DNA of 64,000 bases, from positions 225,815 to 289,814 of the forward strand of contig BNBX01000008.1 in NCBI GenBank assembly GCA_014656175.1, read 5' to 3'. Under the pieces are notes generated by a model. That model was given only the letters and a program-made list of their open reading frames with translations. It did not search any database and was not told where the DNA came from. Position numbers and translations under genes: made by a program. This DNA comes from Streptomyces werraensis. Lineage in GTDB: Bacteria > Actinomycetota > Actinomycetes > Streptomycetales > Streptomycetaceae. Positions 57,099-64,000 of the stretch are shown here, piece after piece (positions within the stretch are counted from its first letter, which is position 1; the number at the start of each line of letters is the position of its first letter).

Positions 57099-59075
57099 GT
57101 GTCAGACGTCCGTGTGATCATCCAACGCGATTCCGAGCGGGAAGAACGCGTGGTGACGACGGGCACTACGGCCGCCGAGCTCTTCGCCGGCGAGCGCTCG
57201 GTCATCGCCGCGCGGGTGGCCGGCGAGCTCAAGGACCTCTCGTACCAGGTCCAGGACGGCGAGACCGTCGAGGGCGTCGAGATCTCCTCCGAGGACGGCC
57301 TCAACATCCTGCGCCACTCCACCGCGCACGTGATGGCCCAGGCCGTGCAGGAGCTGTTCCCCGAGGCCAAGCTGGGCATCGGCCCCCCGGTCCGGGACGG
57401 CTTCTACTACGACTTCGACGTGGAGAAGCCCTTCACGCCCGAGGATCTCAAGGCCATCGAGAAGAAGATGCAGGAGATCCAGAAGCGCGGCCAGCGCTTC
57501 TCCCGCCGCGTGGTGACCGACGAGACCGCCCGCGAGGAGCTCGCCGACGAGCCGTACAAGCTGGAGCTGATCGGCCTCAAGGGCTCCGCCTCGCACGACG
57601 ACGGCGCGGACGTCGAGGTCGGCGCCGGTGAGCTGACGATCTACGACAACATCGACGCCAAGACCGGCGAGCTGTGCTGGAAGGACCTCTGCCGCGGTCC
57701 CCACCTGCCCACCACCCGGAACATCCCGGCGTTCAAGCTGATGCGCAACGCGGCCGCCTACTGGCGCGGCAGCGAGAAGAACCCGATGCTCCAGCGCATC
57801 TACGGCACCGCCTGGCCCTCCAAGGAGGAGCTGAAGGCGCACCTGGAGTTCCTCGCCGAGGCCGAGAAGCGCGACCACCGCAAGCTCGGCAGCGAGCTCG
57901 ACCTGTTCTCCATCCCGGAGCAGATCGGCTCCGGCCTCGCCGTCTTCCACCCCAAGGGCGGCATCATCCGCCGGGTCATGGAGGACTACTCGCGCCGCCG
58001 GCACGAGGAGGAGGGCTACGAGTTCGTCTACACCCCGCACGCGACGAAGGGGAAGCTCTTCGAGACCTCGGGCCACCTGGACTGGTACGCCGACGGCATG
58101 TACCCGCCCATGCAGCTCGACGAGGGCGTGGACTACTACCTCAAGCCCATGAACTGCCCGATGCACAACCTGATCTTCGACGCGCGCGGCCGCTCCTACC
58201 GCGAACTGCCGCTGCGCCTCTTCGAGTTCGGGACCGTGTACCGGTACGAGAAGTCGGGCGTCGTGCACGGCCTGACCCGGGCCCGCGGCTTCACCCAGGA
58301 CGACGCGCACATCTACTGCACCCGCGAGCAGATGTCCGAGGAGCTCGACAAGACCCTCACCTTCGTCCTGAACCTGCTGCGCGACTACGGCCTCACCGAC
58401 TTCTACCTGGAGCTGTCCACCAAGGACCCGGAGAAGTTCGTCGGCTCGGACGAGGCCTGGGAGGAGGCGACCGAGACGCTGCGCCAGGTCGCCGAGAAGC
58501 AGGGCCTGCCGCTGGTCCCGGACCCGGGCGGCGCCGCCTTCTACGGGCCGAAGATCTCCGTGCAGGCGAAGGACGCCATCGGCCGCACCTGGCAGATGTC
58601 GACCATCCAGCTCGACTTCAACCTGCCGGAGCGGTTCGACCTGGAGTACACCGCCGCGGACGGCACCAAGACCCGCCCGGTCATGATCCACCGTGCGCTG
58701 TTCGGCTCCATCGAGCGGTTCTTCGCGGTGCTCCTGGAGCACTACGCGGGCGCCTTCCCGGCGTGGCTGGCCCCGGTCCAGGCGCTCGGCATCCCGATCG
58801 GCGACGCGCACGTCGACCACCTGGAGAAGTTCGCGGACGCGGCCCGCAAGCAGGGTCTGCGCGTCGAGGTGGACTCCTCCTCCGACCGTATGCAGAAGAA
58901 GATCAGGAACGCCCAGAAGCAGAAGGTGCCCTTCATGGTCATCGCGGGCGACGAGGACATGGCGAACGGCGCGGTGTCCTTCCGCTACCGCGACGGCTCG
59001 CAGGAGAACGGCATCCCCGTCGACGAGGCCATCGCCAAGATCGTGAAGGTCGTCGAGGAGCGGGCGCAGGTCTGA
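57099..59075 (+). CDS. thrS: Threonyl-tRNA synthetase
   Basis: 658 residues. N-terminal TGS domain (VRVIIQRDSEREERVVTTGT), then the editing domain with HSTAHVMAQAVQ and GFYYDFD, class II catalytic core with the zinc site PMNCPMHNLIF, RARGFTQDDAHIYC and IHRALFGSIERF, and the anticodon domain at the end. GTG 57099 with AGGAGA 6 bases upstream is chosen over in-frame ATG 57045. No T-box leader is seen in the short upstream region. Confidence 0.96.
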   Translation: MSDVRVIIQRDSEREERVVTTGTTAAELFAGERSVIAARVAGELKDLSYQVQDGETVEGVEISSEDGLNILRHSTAHVMAQAVQELFPEAKLGIGPPVRDGFYYDFDVEKPFTPEDLKAIEKKMQEIQKRGQRFSRRVVTDETAREELADEPYKLELIGLKGSASHDDGADVEVGAGELTIYDNIDAKTGELCWKDLCRGPHLPTTRNIPAFKLMRNAAAYWRGSEKNPMLQRIYGTAWPSKEELKAHLEFLAEAEKRDHRKLGSELDLFSIPEQIGSGLAVFHPKGGIIRRVMEDYSRRRHEEEGYEFVYTPHATKGKLFETSGHLDWYADGMYPPMQLDEGVDYYLKPMNCPMHNLIFDARGRSYRELPLRLFEFGTVYRYEKSGVVHGLTRARGFTQDDAHIYCTREQMSEELDKTLTFVLNLLRDYGLTDFYLELSTKDPEKFVGSDEAWEEATETLRQVAEKQGLPLVPDPGGAAFYGPKISVQAKDAIGRTWQMSTIQLDFNLPERFDLEYTAADGTKTRPVMIHRALFGSIERFFAVLLEHYAGAFPAWLAPVQALGIPIGDAHVDHLEKFADAARKQGLRVEVDSSSDRMQKKIRNAQKQKVPFMVIAGDEDMANGAVSFRYRDGSQENGIPVDEAIAKIVKVVEERAQV

Positions 59076-59088
59076 CCCGTACGCGCAG

Positions 59089-59119
59089 AAGCCCCCGGGA
59101 GCGATCCCGGGGGCTTTTT
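59089..59119 (+). terminator. thrS intrinsic terminator
   Basis: AAGCCCCCGGGA (59089-59100) and TCCCGGGGGCTT (59105-59116) are perfect 12-base arms around a 4-base loop, ending in TTTTT. Classical Rho-independent terminator. Confidence 0.9.
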
Positions 59120-59154
59120 GCCGCGGTCCCGCGGTCACGCCATATGCTGCACGC

Positions 59155-59703
59155 ATGACGAGTGAGCCGGAGCAGCAGTTGGGAGTGGGGACGCAGGACG
59201 CGTTCCAGCGTCTGTGGACGCCCCACCGGATGGCCTACATCCAGGGCGAGAACAAGCCGAGCGGCCCCGGCGCCGGCGACGGCTGCCCCTTCTGTTCCCT
59301 CCCGGCCGAGTCCGACGAGGACGGGCTGATCCTGCGCCGCGGCGAGCTGGTGTACGCGGTGCTCAACCTGTACCCGTACACCGGCGGCCATCTGATGACC
59401 GTGCCCTACCGGCACGTGGCCGACTACACCGAGCTCACGGCCGAGGAGACGGCGGAGCTCGCCGCGCTCACCAAGCAGGCGATGACCGCGCTGCGCACGG
59501 CGTCGGGCGCGCACGGCTTCAACATCGGCATGAACCAGGGCACGGTCGCGGGCGCGGGCATCGCCGCCCACCTGCACCAGCACGTCGTCCCGCGCTGGGG
59601 CGGCGACACCAACTTCATGCCGGTCATCGGCCACACCAAGGTGCTGCCGCAGCTGCTGGCCGACACCCGCAAGATGCTCGCGGAGGCCTGGCCGACGGCC
59701 TGA
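59155..59703 (+). CDS. HIT-family hydrolase/phosphorylase
   Basis: 182 residues. The histidine triad is HLHQHVVPRWG near residue 145, with the family strand LNLYPYTGGHLMTVPYRHVA and a zinc-type CPFC (GDGCPFCSLPAE) in the N-terminal part. Similar actinobacterial proteins act on Ap4A as phosphorylases. ATG 59155. It is 80 bases after thrS, and the terminator separates the two. Confidence 0.9.
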   Translation: MTSEPEQQLGVGTQDAFQRLWTPHRMAYIQGENKPSGPGAGDGCPFCSLPAESDEDGLILRRGELVYAVLNLYPYTGGHLMTVPYRHVADYTELTAEETAELAALTKQAMTALRTASGAHGFNIGMNQGTVAGAGIAAHLHQHVVPRWGGDTNFMPVIGHTKVLPQLLADTRKMLAEAWPTA

Positions 59704-59758
59704 CGCCCTGTACCCGGGGGAGGCGGGGTCCGCGGCAGCGCACCCGCCCGCCGGACGC

Positions 59759-61414
59759 TTACGCGTCGTACAGGTCGGCCTTGCTCGGCGTCGCCTCCTG
59801 CACCGCCGTGGACAGGGAGGAGGAGCGGGAGCCGAACTTGGTGGTGTCCACGCCGTTCTCCTCCAGCACCTTGATCGCCGCGGAGTGCACCACACGCAGC
59901 ACAGGTGTCGCCGCCCGCAGCGCGTCGTCCGCCATGAACCGGTGCCGCCAGGGCTTGTCCGCCCAGGCGTGCCGCAGTCCGAACGGCTCGGGCAGGGTCA
60001 GCTTGCCGCCCAGCCAGTACAGCAGCGGAGGGTAGTTGGTCAGGGGCGCGCGGGCGGCCAGGCGTACCACCTCGTCCGAGTCGACCAGCGGGAGCTTGAC
60101 CTTCCGGGTCTCCCAGAACTTGACCGACTTCTGGACCTCCTTCTCCTTCGCCGCCGGTTTGGTGGTGAAGAGGGAATGCACCGGCCCCAGGGCATGCCCG
60201 GTGACCTCGATGCGCAGCGTCTCGTGCAGCACGGTCACCGTGATCAGCATCGTGATCACCAGCTGGCCGTCCCACAGGGTCCACTGCACGCCCAGGTAGT
60301 GCCGGTCGCCCGCGCCGAACTGCTGCTTGTTGCAGATCTCCTGCACGGCGTGCTGTTTCACCTGGTACGCCTCGACGTCCGTGCCCTCGGGCCGGGTGAC
60401 CGCCGTGGCGTTCTCCCCGATGGGGGTGACGATCCAGTGGCGTATCGACGGCTTGGGGAAGCCGCCCGTGTTCAGCGGGCCGCGCTCCAGCATGCGCAGC
60501 CGGTCGTGGATGGCCTTGATGACGTCCCAGCTGCGGAACGGGTGGATCTCGCGGTCGGGATCGGCCGGCGCCAGGTCCTCGGCGAGCTGCCAGCTGCCCC
60601 AGCGGGTGCCCATCCCGAGGATGCCCTTGGGACCGGCGTAGAAGACGGAGTTGGACTGCTGCTCGGCGCTGAGCCGGGCCAGCGACTGGCGCAGCTGCTC
60701 GGCCGCCGTCTCGCCGGGGCTGCTCGGCACCGCCTCGGGCACCTTGGCGCCGATGCTGCTGCCCGACAGCAAACTGTCCCAGCGTTCCCGCAGGTCACGA
60801 GCGGTGCGCTCGCAGATCTGCTTGGCCCAGAACCAGCCCAGCACCGGGGCCACGACCGCCGCGCGCGCGTACCAGGCCCAGAACCCGGTGAACGGCATGC
60901 GCAGCAGGAACAGCACGGCCAGGGCGCCGACGCCGACCAGCAGGGCGGTGGCGAGCGCGCCGGCGCGCTTGTCGTCGCGCTTGGCCATCGTCGTGCGGAT
61001 CTGGAACACCAGCAGCCAGACGAGCAGGCCGGGCAGGAACAGCAGCCCGCACAGCACCATCACGGCGGTCAGCCAGTTGTCGCGCTCGCGGCGGATGCGG
61101 TGGGCCGCCAGCGCGTGCTCCACCACCACCTGCGGCTGGGTCCCGAAGGACTGGATGAGCGGGGCGCGGCCCGAGCCCAGCATCCGGTCGATGATCGCCC
61201 GGGAGAACGCCTCGCCCAGATTGGGCCGGAACAGCTTGATCCGCGGCTTGCCGACCTCCGACTTGTGCCACTCGCTGTTGGCCTTGAGTATCTCCTCGGC
61301 CTCGTTGTCCCGGTAGGCCGCCGAGGCCAGCGCGAACGTGGGTGTCTGGCCCTCGTCGCCCGTACGCGGTACCTGCGGACCGAAGAACTCCGCGTAACCG
61401 CTCTCAACGGTCAT
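59759..61414 (-). CDS. Large membrane protein of unknown function
   Basis: 551 residues. Two groups of membrane helices occur: near 100-175 (LTAVMVLCGLLFLPGLLVWL, GALATALLVGVGALAVLFLL) and one to two near 200 and 390 (LVITMLITVTVLHETLRIEV). A large soluble region between carries a conserved-looking YAGPKGILGMGTRWGSW. No motif matches a known family. ATG 61414 with GGGGGCGGGA upstream. Long C-terminal soluble part. Function unknown. Confidence 0.75.
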   Translation of the reverse strand: MTVESGYAEFFGPQVPRTGDEGQTPTFALASAAYRDNEAEEILKANSEWHKSEVGKPRIKLFRPNLGEAFSRAIIDRMLGSGRAPLIQSFGTQPQVVVEHALAAHRIRRERDNWLTAVMVLCGLLFLPGLLVWLLVFQIRTTMAKRDDKRAGALATALLVGVGALAVLFLLRMPFTGFWAWYARAAVVAPVLGWFWAKQICERTARDLRERWDSLLSGSSIGAKVPEAVPSSPGETAAEQLRQSLARLSAEQQSNSVFYAGPKGILGMGTRWGSWQLAEDLAPADPDREIHPFRSWDVIKAIHDRLRMLERGPLNTGGFPKPSIRHWIVTPIGENATAVTRPEGTDVEAYQVKQHAVQEICNKQQFGAGDRHYLGVQWTLWDGQLVITMLITVTVLHETLRIEVTGHALGPVHSLFTTKPAAKEKEVQKSVKFWETRKVKLPLVDSDEVVRLAARAPLTNYPPLLYWLGGKLTLPEPFGLRHAWADKPWRHRFMADDALRAATPVLRVVHSAAIKVLEENGVDTTKFGSRSSSLSTAVQEATPSKADLYDA

Positions 61415-61630
61415 TCCCGCCCCCGATCGCCGCGACTGTCGTCTTGCGGCCTTCCCGACTTCCGTGCTGCGCACACCTGTTGATCAGGTGTTCAGCGTAT
61501 AGGCAGCCACCGCCGTGCGCCGGGGGTCGTTCCAAGCCGTTCTCCGGTACGGGGGAGTGTCGCGGAGTGAAGCGGAAGCGCGACCGCGCACACGGGCGCC
61601 CGCCGGAGTGACCGGCGGGCGCCCGGCGCC

Positions 61631-63829
61631 TCAGGAGGCCGCGCGCGCCTCCCCTTTGACCCGTTCCGCGACCTGCGGCGGCATCGGTTCGTGCCGGACG
61701 TAGCGGCGGCTGAAGCGTGCGGTGCCGTGCGACAGCGACCGCAGGTCGACGGCGTACCGGCCGATCTCGATCTCCGGCACCTCCGCGCGGATCAGCGTGC
61801 GCCCGCCGGGCGACTGCTCGGTGCCCAGCACCCGGCCGCGGCGCCCGGACAGGTCGCTCATCACGGTGCCCACGTAGTCGTCGCCGACCAGCACGGACAC
61901 CTCGGCCACCGGCTCCAGCAGATGGATCTTCGCGTCCGCCGCGGCCTCCCGCAGCGCCAGAGCGCCCGCCGTCTGGAACGCGGCGTCCGAGGAGTCCACC
62001 GAGTGGGCCTTGCCGTCCAGCAGCGTCACCCGCACGTCGACGAGCGGATGCCCCGCCGCGACTCCCTTCCGGGCCTGGGCCCTTATGCCCTTCTCCACCG
62101 ACGGGACGAACTGGCGCGGCACGGCGCCGCCGACGACCTTGTCCACGAACTCGATGCCCGAGCCGTTCGGCAGCGGCTCCACCTCGATCTCGCAGATCGC
62201 GAACTGCCCGTGCCCGCCGGACTGTTTGACGTGCCGTCCGCGCCCGGACGCCCTGCCGCCGAACGTCTCCCGCAGCGACACCCGGTGCGGCACCACGTCG
62301 ACCTGTACGCCGTACCGGCTGCGCAGCCGCTCCAGCGCCACGTCCGCGTGCGCCTCGCCGAGACACCACAGCACCACCTGGTGGGTGTCCTGGTTCTGCT
62401 CGAGCCGCATCGTCGGGTCCTCGGCCACCAGCCGCGAGAGCCCCTGCGACAGCTTGTCCTCGTCGGCCTTGCTGTGCGCCTCGATGGCCTGCGGCAGCAG
62501 CGGGTCGGGCATCTCCCACGGCTCCATGACGAGAGGGTCGTCCTTCGAGGACAGGGTGTCGCCCGTCTCCGCGCGGGACAGCTTCGCCACGCACGCCAGG
62601 TCGCCCGCGATGACGTGCGACACGGGCCGCTGCACCTTGCCGAACGGCGTGGACAGGGCGCCGACCCGCTCGTCGACGTCGTGGTCCTCGTGGCCCCGGT
62701 CGGTCAGCCCGTGCCCGGAGACGTGCACGGTCTGGTCGGCGCGCAGCGTCCCGGAGAAGACCCGGACCAGTGACAGCCGTCCCACGTAGGGGTCGGAGGA
62801 GGTCTTCACGACCTCCGCGACCAGCGGGGCGTCCGGGTCGCACGGCTTCAGTTCGCGCGGCCTGCCGTCCAGCGTGGTCACCTGCGGGGTGCCGTGCTCC
62901 AGCGGGGTCGGGAAGCCGCCCGTGATCAGGTCGAGCAGCTCCACCGTGCCGAGTCCCTGCCGGGCGCCGGGGGCGGCGGGCGCGGCGGCCAGGACGGGGA
63001 AGAAGACGCCTCGCGCCACCGCGCGTTCCGCGTCGTCGATCAGCGTCCTGACGTCGACGTCCTCACCGCCGAGGTAGCGGTCCATGAGGGTCTCGTCCTC
63101 GCTCTCGGAGATGATCCCCTCGATCAGCCGGCCGCGTGCCTCCTCGATCAGCGGAACCTGGTCACCGACCGGTTCGTTCGCCACGCGCTCGCCGCTCGAG
63201 TAGTCGAACAGCTTCCGCGTCAGCAGCCCGATCAGGCCGGTCACCGGCGCGTGCCCGTCCGGCCCCTCGGGACCGCGCAGCGGCAGGTACAGCGGCAGCA
63301 CCGCGTCCGGGTCGTCCCCGCCGAAGGTCTCCGCGCAGACCCGGGTCATCTCCTCGAAGTCGGCGCGGGCGGCCTCCAGATGCGTGACGACGATCGCGCG
63401 GGGCATGCCGACCGCCGCGCACTCGTCCCACACCATGCGGGTCGAACCGTCCACGCCGTCCGCGGCCGAGACGACGAAAAGGGCCGCGTCCGCCGCTCGC
63501 AGACCGGCCCTGAGCTCCCCGACGAAGTCGGCGTAGCCGGGGGTGTCCAGAAGGTTGACCTTGATGCCGTTCCACTCCACCGGCACCAGGGAGAGCTGCA
63601 CCGAACGCTGCTGCCGGTGCTCGATCTCGTCGTGGTCGGAGACGGTGCCGCCGTCCTCCACGCGGCCCGCCCGGTTCACCGCCCCCGCGGTCAGTGCGAG
63701 GGCCTCCACCAGAGTCGTCTTGCCCGATCCGGAGTGGCCGACCAGCACCACGTTCCGTACGGACGTGGGACGGTCGGCCGCCTGTGCCCTGCCGGCGGCC
63801 CCGGGGTGTGTGTGCGCCTTGTCGCCCAT
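61631..63829 (-). CDS. EF-G-like translational GTPase (EF-G2 type)
   Basis: 732 residues with the domain order of EF-G. The P-loop GHSGSGKT (31-38) is intact, but the G3 motif reads DTPGYADF (95-102), with Tyr in place of the catalytic His, and G4 reads THLE (149-152) instead of NKxD. Domain IV (SGGHGQFAICEIEVEPLP) and V are present. Such EF-G2 proteins of actinobacteria bind GTP but their translocation role is unsure. ATG 63829 follows GGGAGG. The gene's own promoter lies near the window end. Confidence 0.9.
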   Translation of the reverse strand: MGDKAHTHPGAAGRAQAADRPTSVRNVVLVGHSGSGKTTLVEALALTAGAVNRAGRVEDGGTVSDHDEIEHRQQRSVQLSLVPVEWNGIKVNLLDTPGYADFVGELRAGLRAADAALFVVSAADGVDGSTRMVWDECAAVGMPRAIVVTHLEAARADFEEMTRVCAETFGGDDPDAVLPLYLPLRGPEGPDGHAPVTGLIGLLTRKLFDYSSGERVANEPVGDQVPLIEEARGRLIEGIISESEDETLMDRYLGGEDVDVRTLIDDAERAVARGVFFPVLAAAPAAPGARQGLGTVELLDLITGGFPTPLEHGTPQVTTLDGRPRELKPCDPDAPLVAEVVKTSSDPYVGRLSLVRVFSGTLRADQTVHVSGHGLTDRGHEDHDVDERVGALSTPFGKVQRPVSHVIAGDLACVAKLSRAETGDTLSSKDDPLVMEPWEMPDPLLPQAIEAHSKADEDKLSQGLSRLVAEDPTMRLEQNQDTHQVVLWCLGEAHADVALERLRSRYGVQVDVVPHRVSLRETFGGRASGRGRHVKQSGGHGQFAICEIEVEPLPNGSGIEFVDKVVGGAVPRQFVPSVEKGIRAQARKGVAAGHPLVDVRVTLLDGKAHSVDSSDAAFQTAGALALREAAADAKIHLLEPVAEVSVLVGDDYVGTVMSDLSGRRGRVLGTEQSPGGRTLIRAEVPEIEIGRYAVDLRSLSHGTARFSRRYVRHEPMPPQVAERVKGEARAAS

Positions 63830-63885
63830 GATCCTGCCTCCCGTGCACGGTGAGGTCACTGTGGGCGCGGACCCGTGGAAGCCTT

Positions 63886-63904
63886 CCCCGGACCCCGTCC
63901 GGGG
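63886..63904. other. Hairpin near the right window end
   Basis: CCCCGGAC (63886-63893) and GTCCGGGG (63897-63904) pair around a 3-base loop, upstream of the EF-G2 start. No coding frame is supported in the last 140 bases. Confidence 0.4.
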
Positions 63905-64000
63905 GCATCGCCTGCGGTGCGGCTCCGGCGGCGCCCGCGGTTCTTCGAGCTTTCCACTCCCGTCACGGCGCGTCCATACGAAGGACGTGATCCCCCCGGC

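Overview
The window looks like chromosomal core or near-core DNA of a Streptomyces. G+C is very high, third codon positions are almost all G or C, and GTG starts and 1-4 base start/stop overlaps are frequent. It carries ssgB, a sporulation regulator limited to morphologically complex actinomycetes, and the BluB-CobT fusion and Tat-secreted enzymes are also typical of the genus. Nothing in it looks like a phage, insertion sequence or CRISPR array. Species was not determined.

Layout. 1-0.7 kb: the start of a SnoaL-like gene, divergent from an Rrf2 regulator, with paired inverted repeats between them. 0.9-5.9 kb: the arginine operon argC-argJ-argB-argD-argR. 6.1-9.1 kb (minus): a redox operon with a ferric-reductase-like membrane protein, a duplicated FMN-binding lipid-face protein and an ApbE flavin transferase. 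9.2-10.8 kb (minus): an L,D-transpeptidase-like protein, a 5'-truncated PPOX remnant and a small secreted protein. 11.0-13.8 kb: argG and argH, completing arginine synthesis from glutamate apart from the steps not in this window. argC and argG each have a recognisable promoter overlapped by the same TGCA-N6-TGCA ARG-box-like element.

14-26 kb: an aldo/keto reductase, a TetR/MFS efflux pair with its operator, PlsC, a Tat-exported glycerophosphodiester phosphodiesterase, a sigma-factor-like protein, GNAT and HAD enzymes, and the methionine importer metN-metI-metQ. The importer is preceded by a Cys/Met-rich leader peptide. 26.3-33.8 kb: cobalamin and siroheme genes (cbiET, a bluB-cobT fusion, a cysG/cobA-type gene) and an RNA methyltransferase. 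The bluB-cobT leader holds a U-tailed hairpin that could be an attenuator.

34-39.4 kb: a DUF4157 protein with an uncharacterised C-terminal domain, a Ser/Thr kinase, small hypothetical proteins, a phosphotransferase and a TFIIB-type zinc-ribbon protein. 39.4-39.9 kb: five tRNA genes on the minus strand (Gly, Cys and three Val-GAC). 40-46.5 kb: pabB/pabC-like folate genes, a double GNAT, a DsbA-like protein, small membrane proteins, a CGNR zinc-finger protein, ssgB and a PGPGW membrane protein.

46.5-54.2 kb: two identical tRNA-Val(CAC) genes bracket a complete carbohydrate-utilisation operon: a Tat-lipoprotein binding protein, two CUT1 permeases, a YesL/DUF624 protein and a Tat-exported 911-residue YetA/rhamnogalacturonan-lyase-like enzyme. 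It has its own promoter and a LacI-type operator. 54.3-64 kb: a DEDDh exonuclease, a DUF4365 protein coupled to an unknown 407-residue protein, thrS, a HIT protein, an unknown polytopic membrane protein and an EF-G-like GTPase with altered G motifs.

Five copies of a GGGGCGCGGGGAACTGCGC-type element lie at gene ends across the window, and many gene ends carry strong hairpin terminators.
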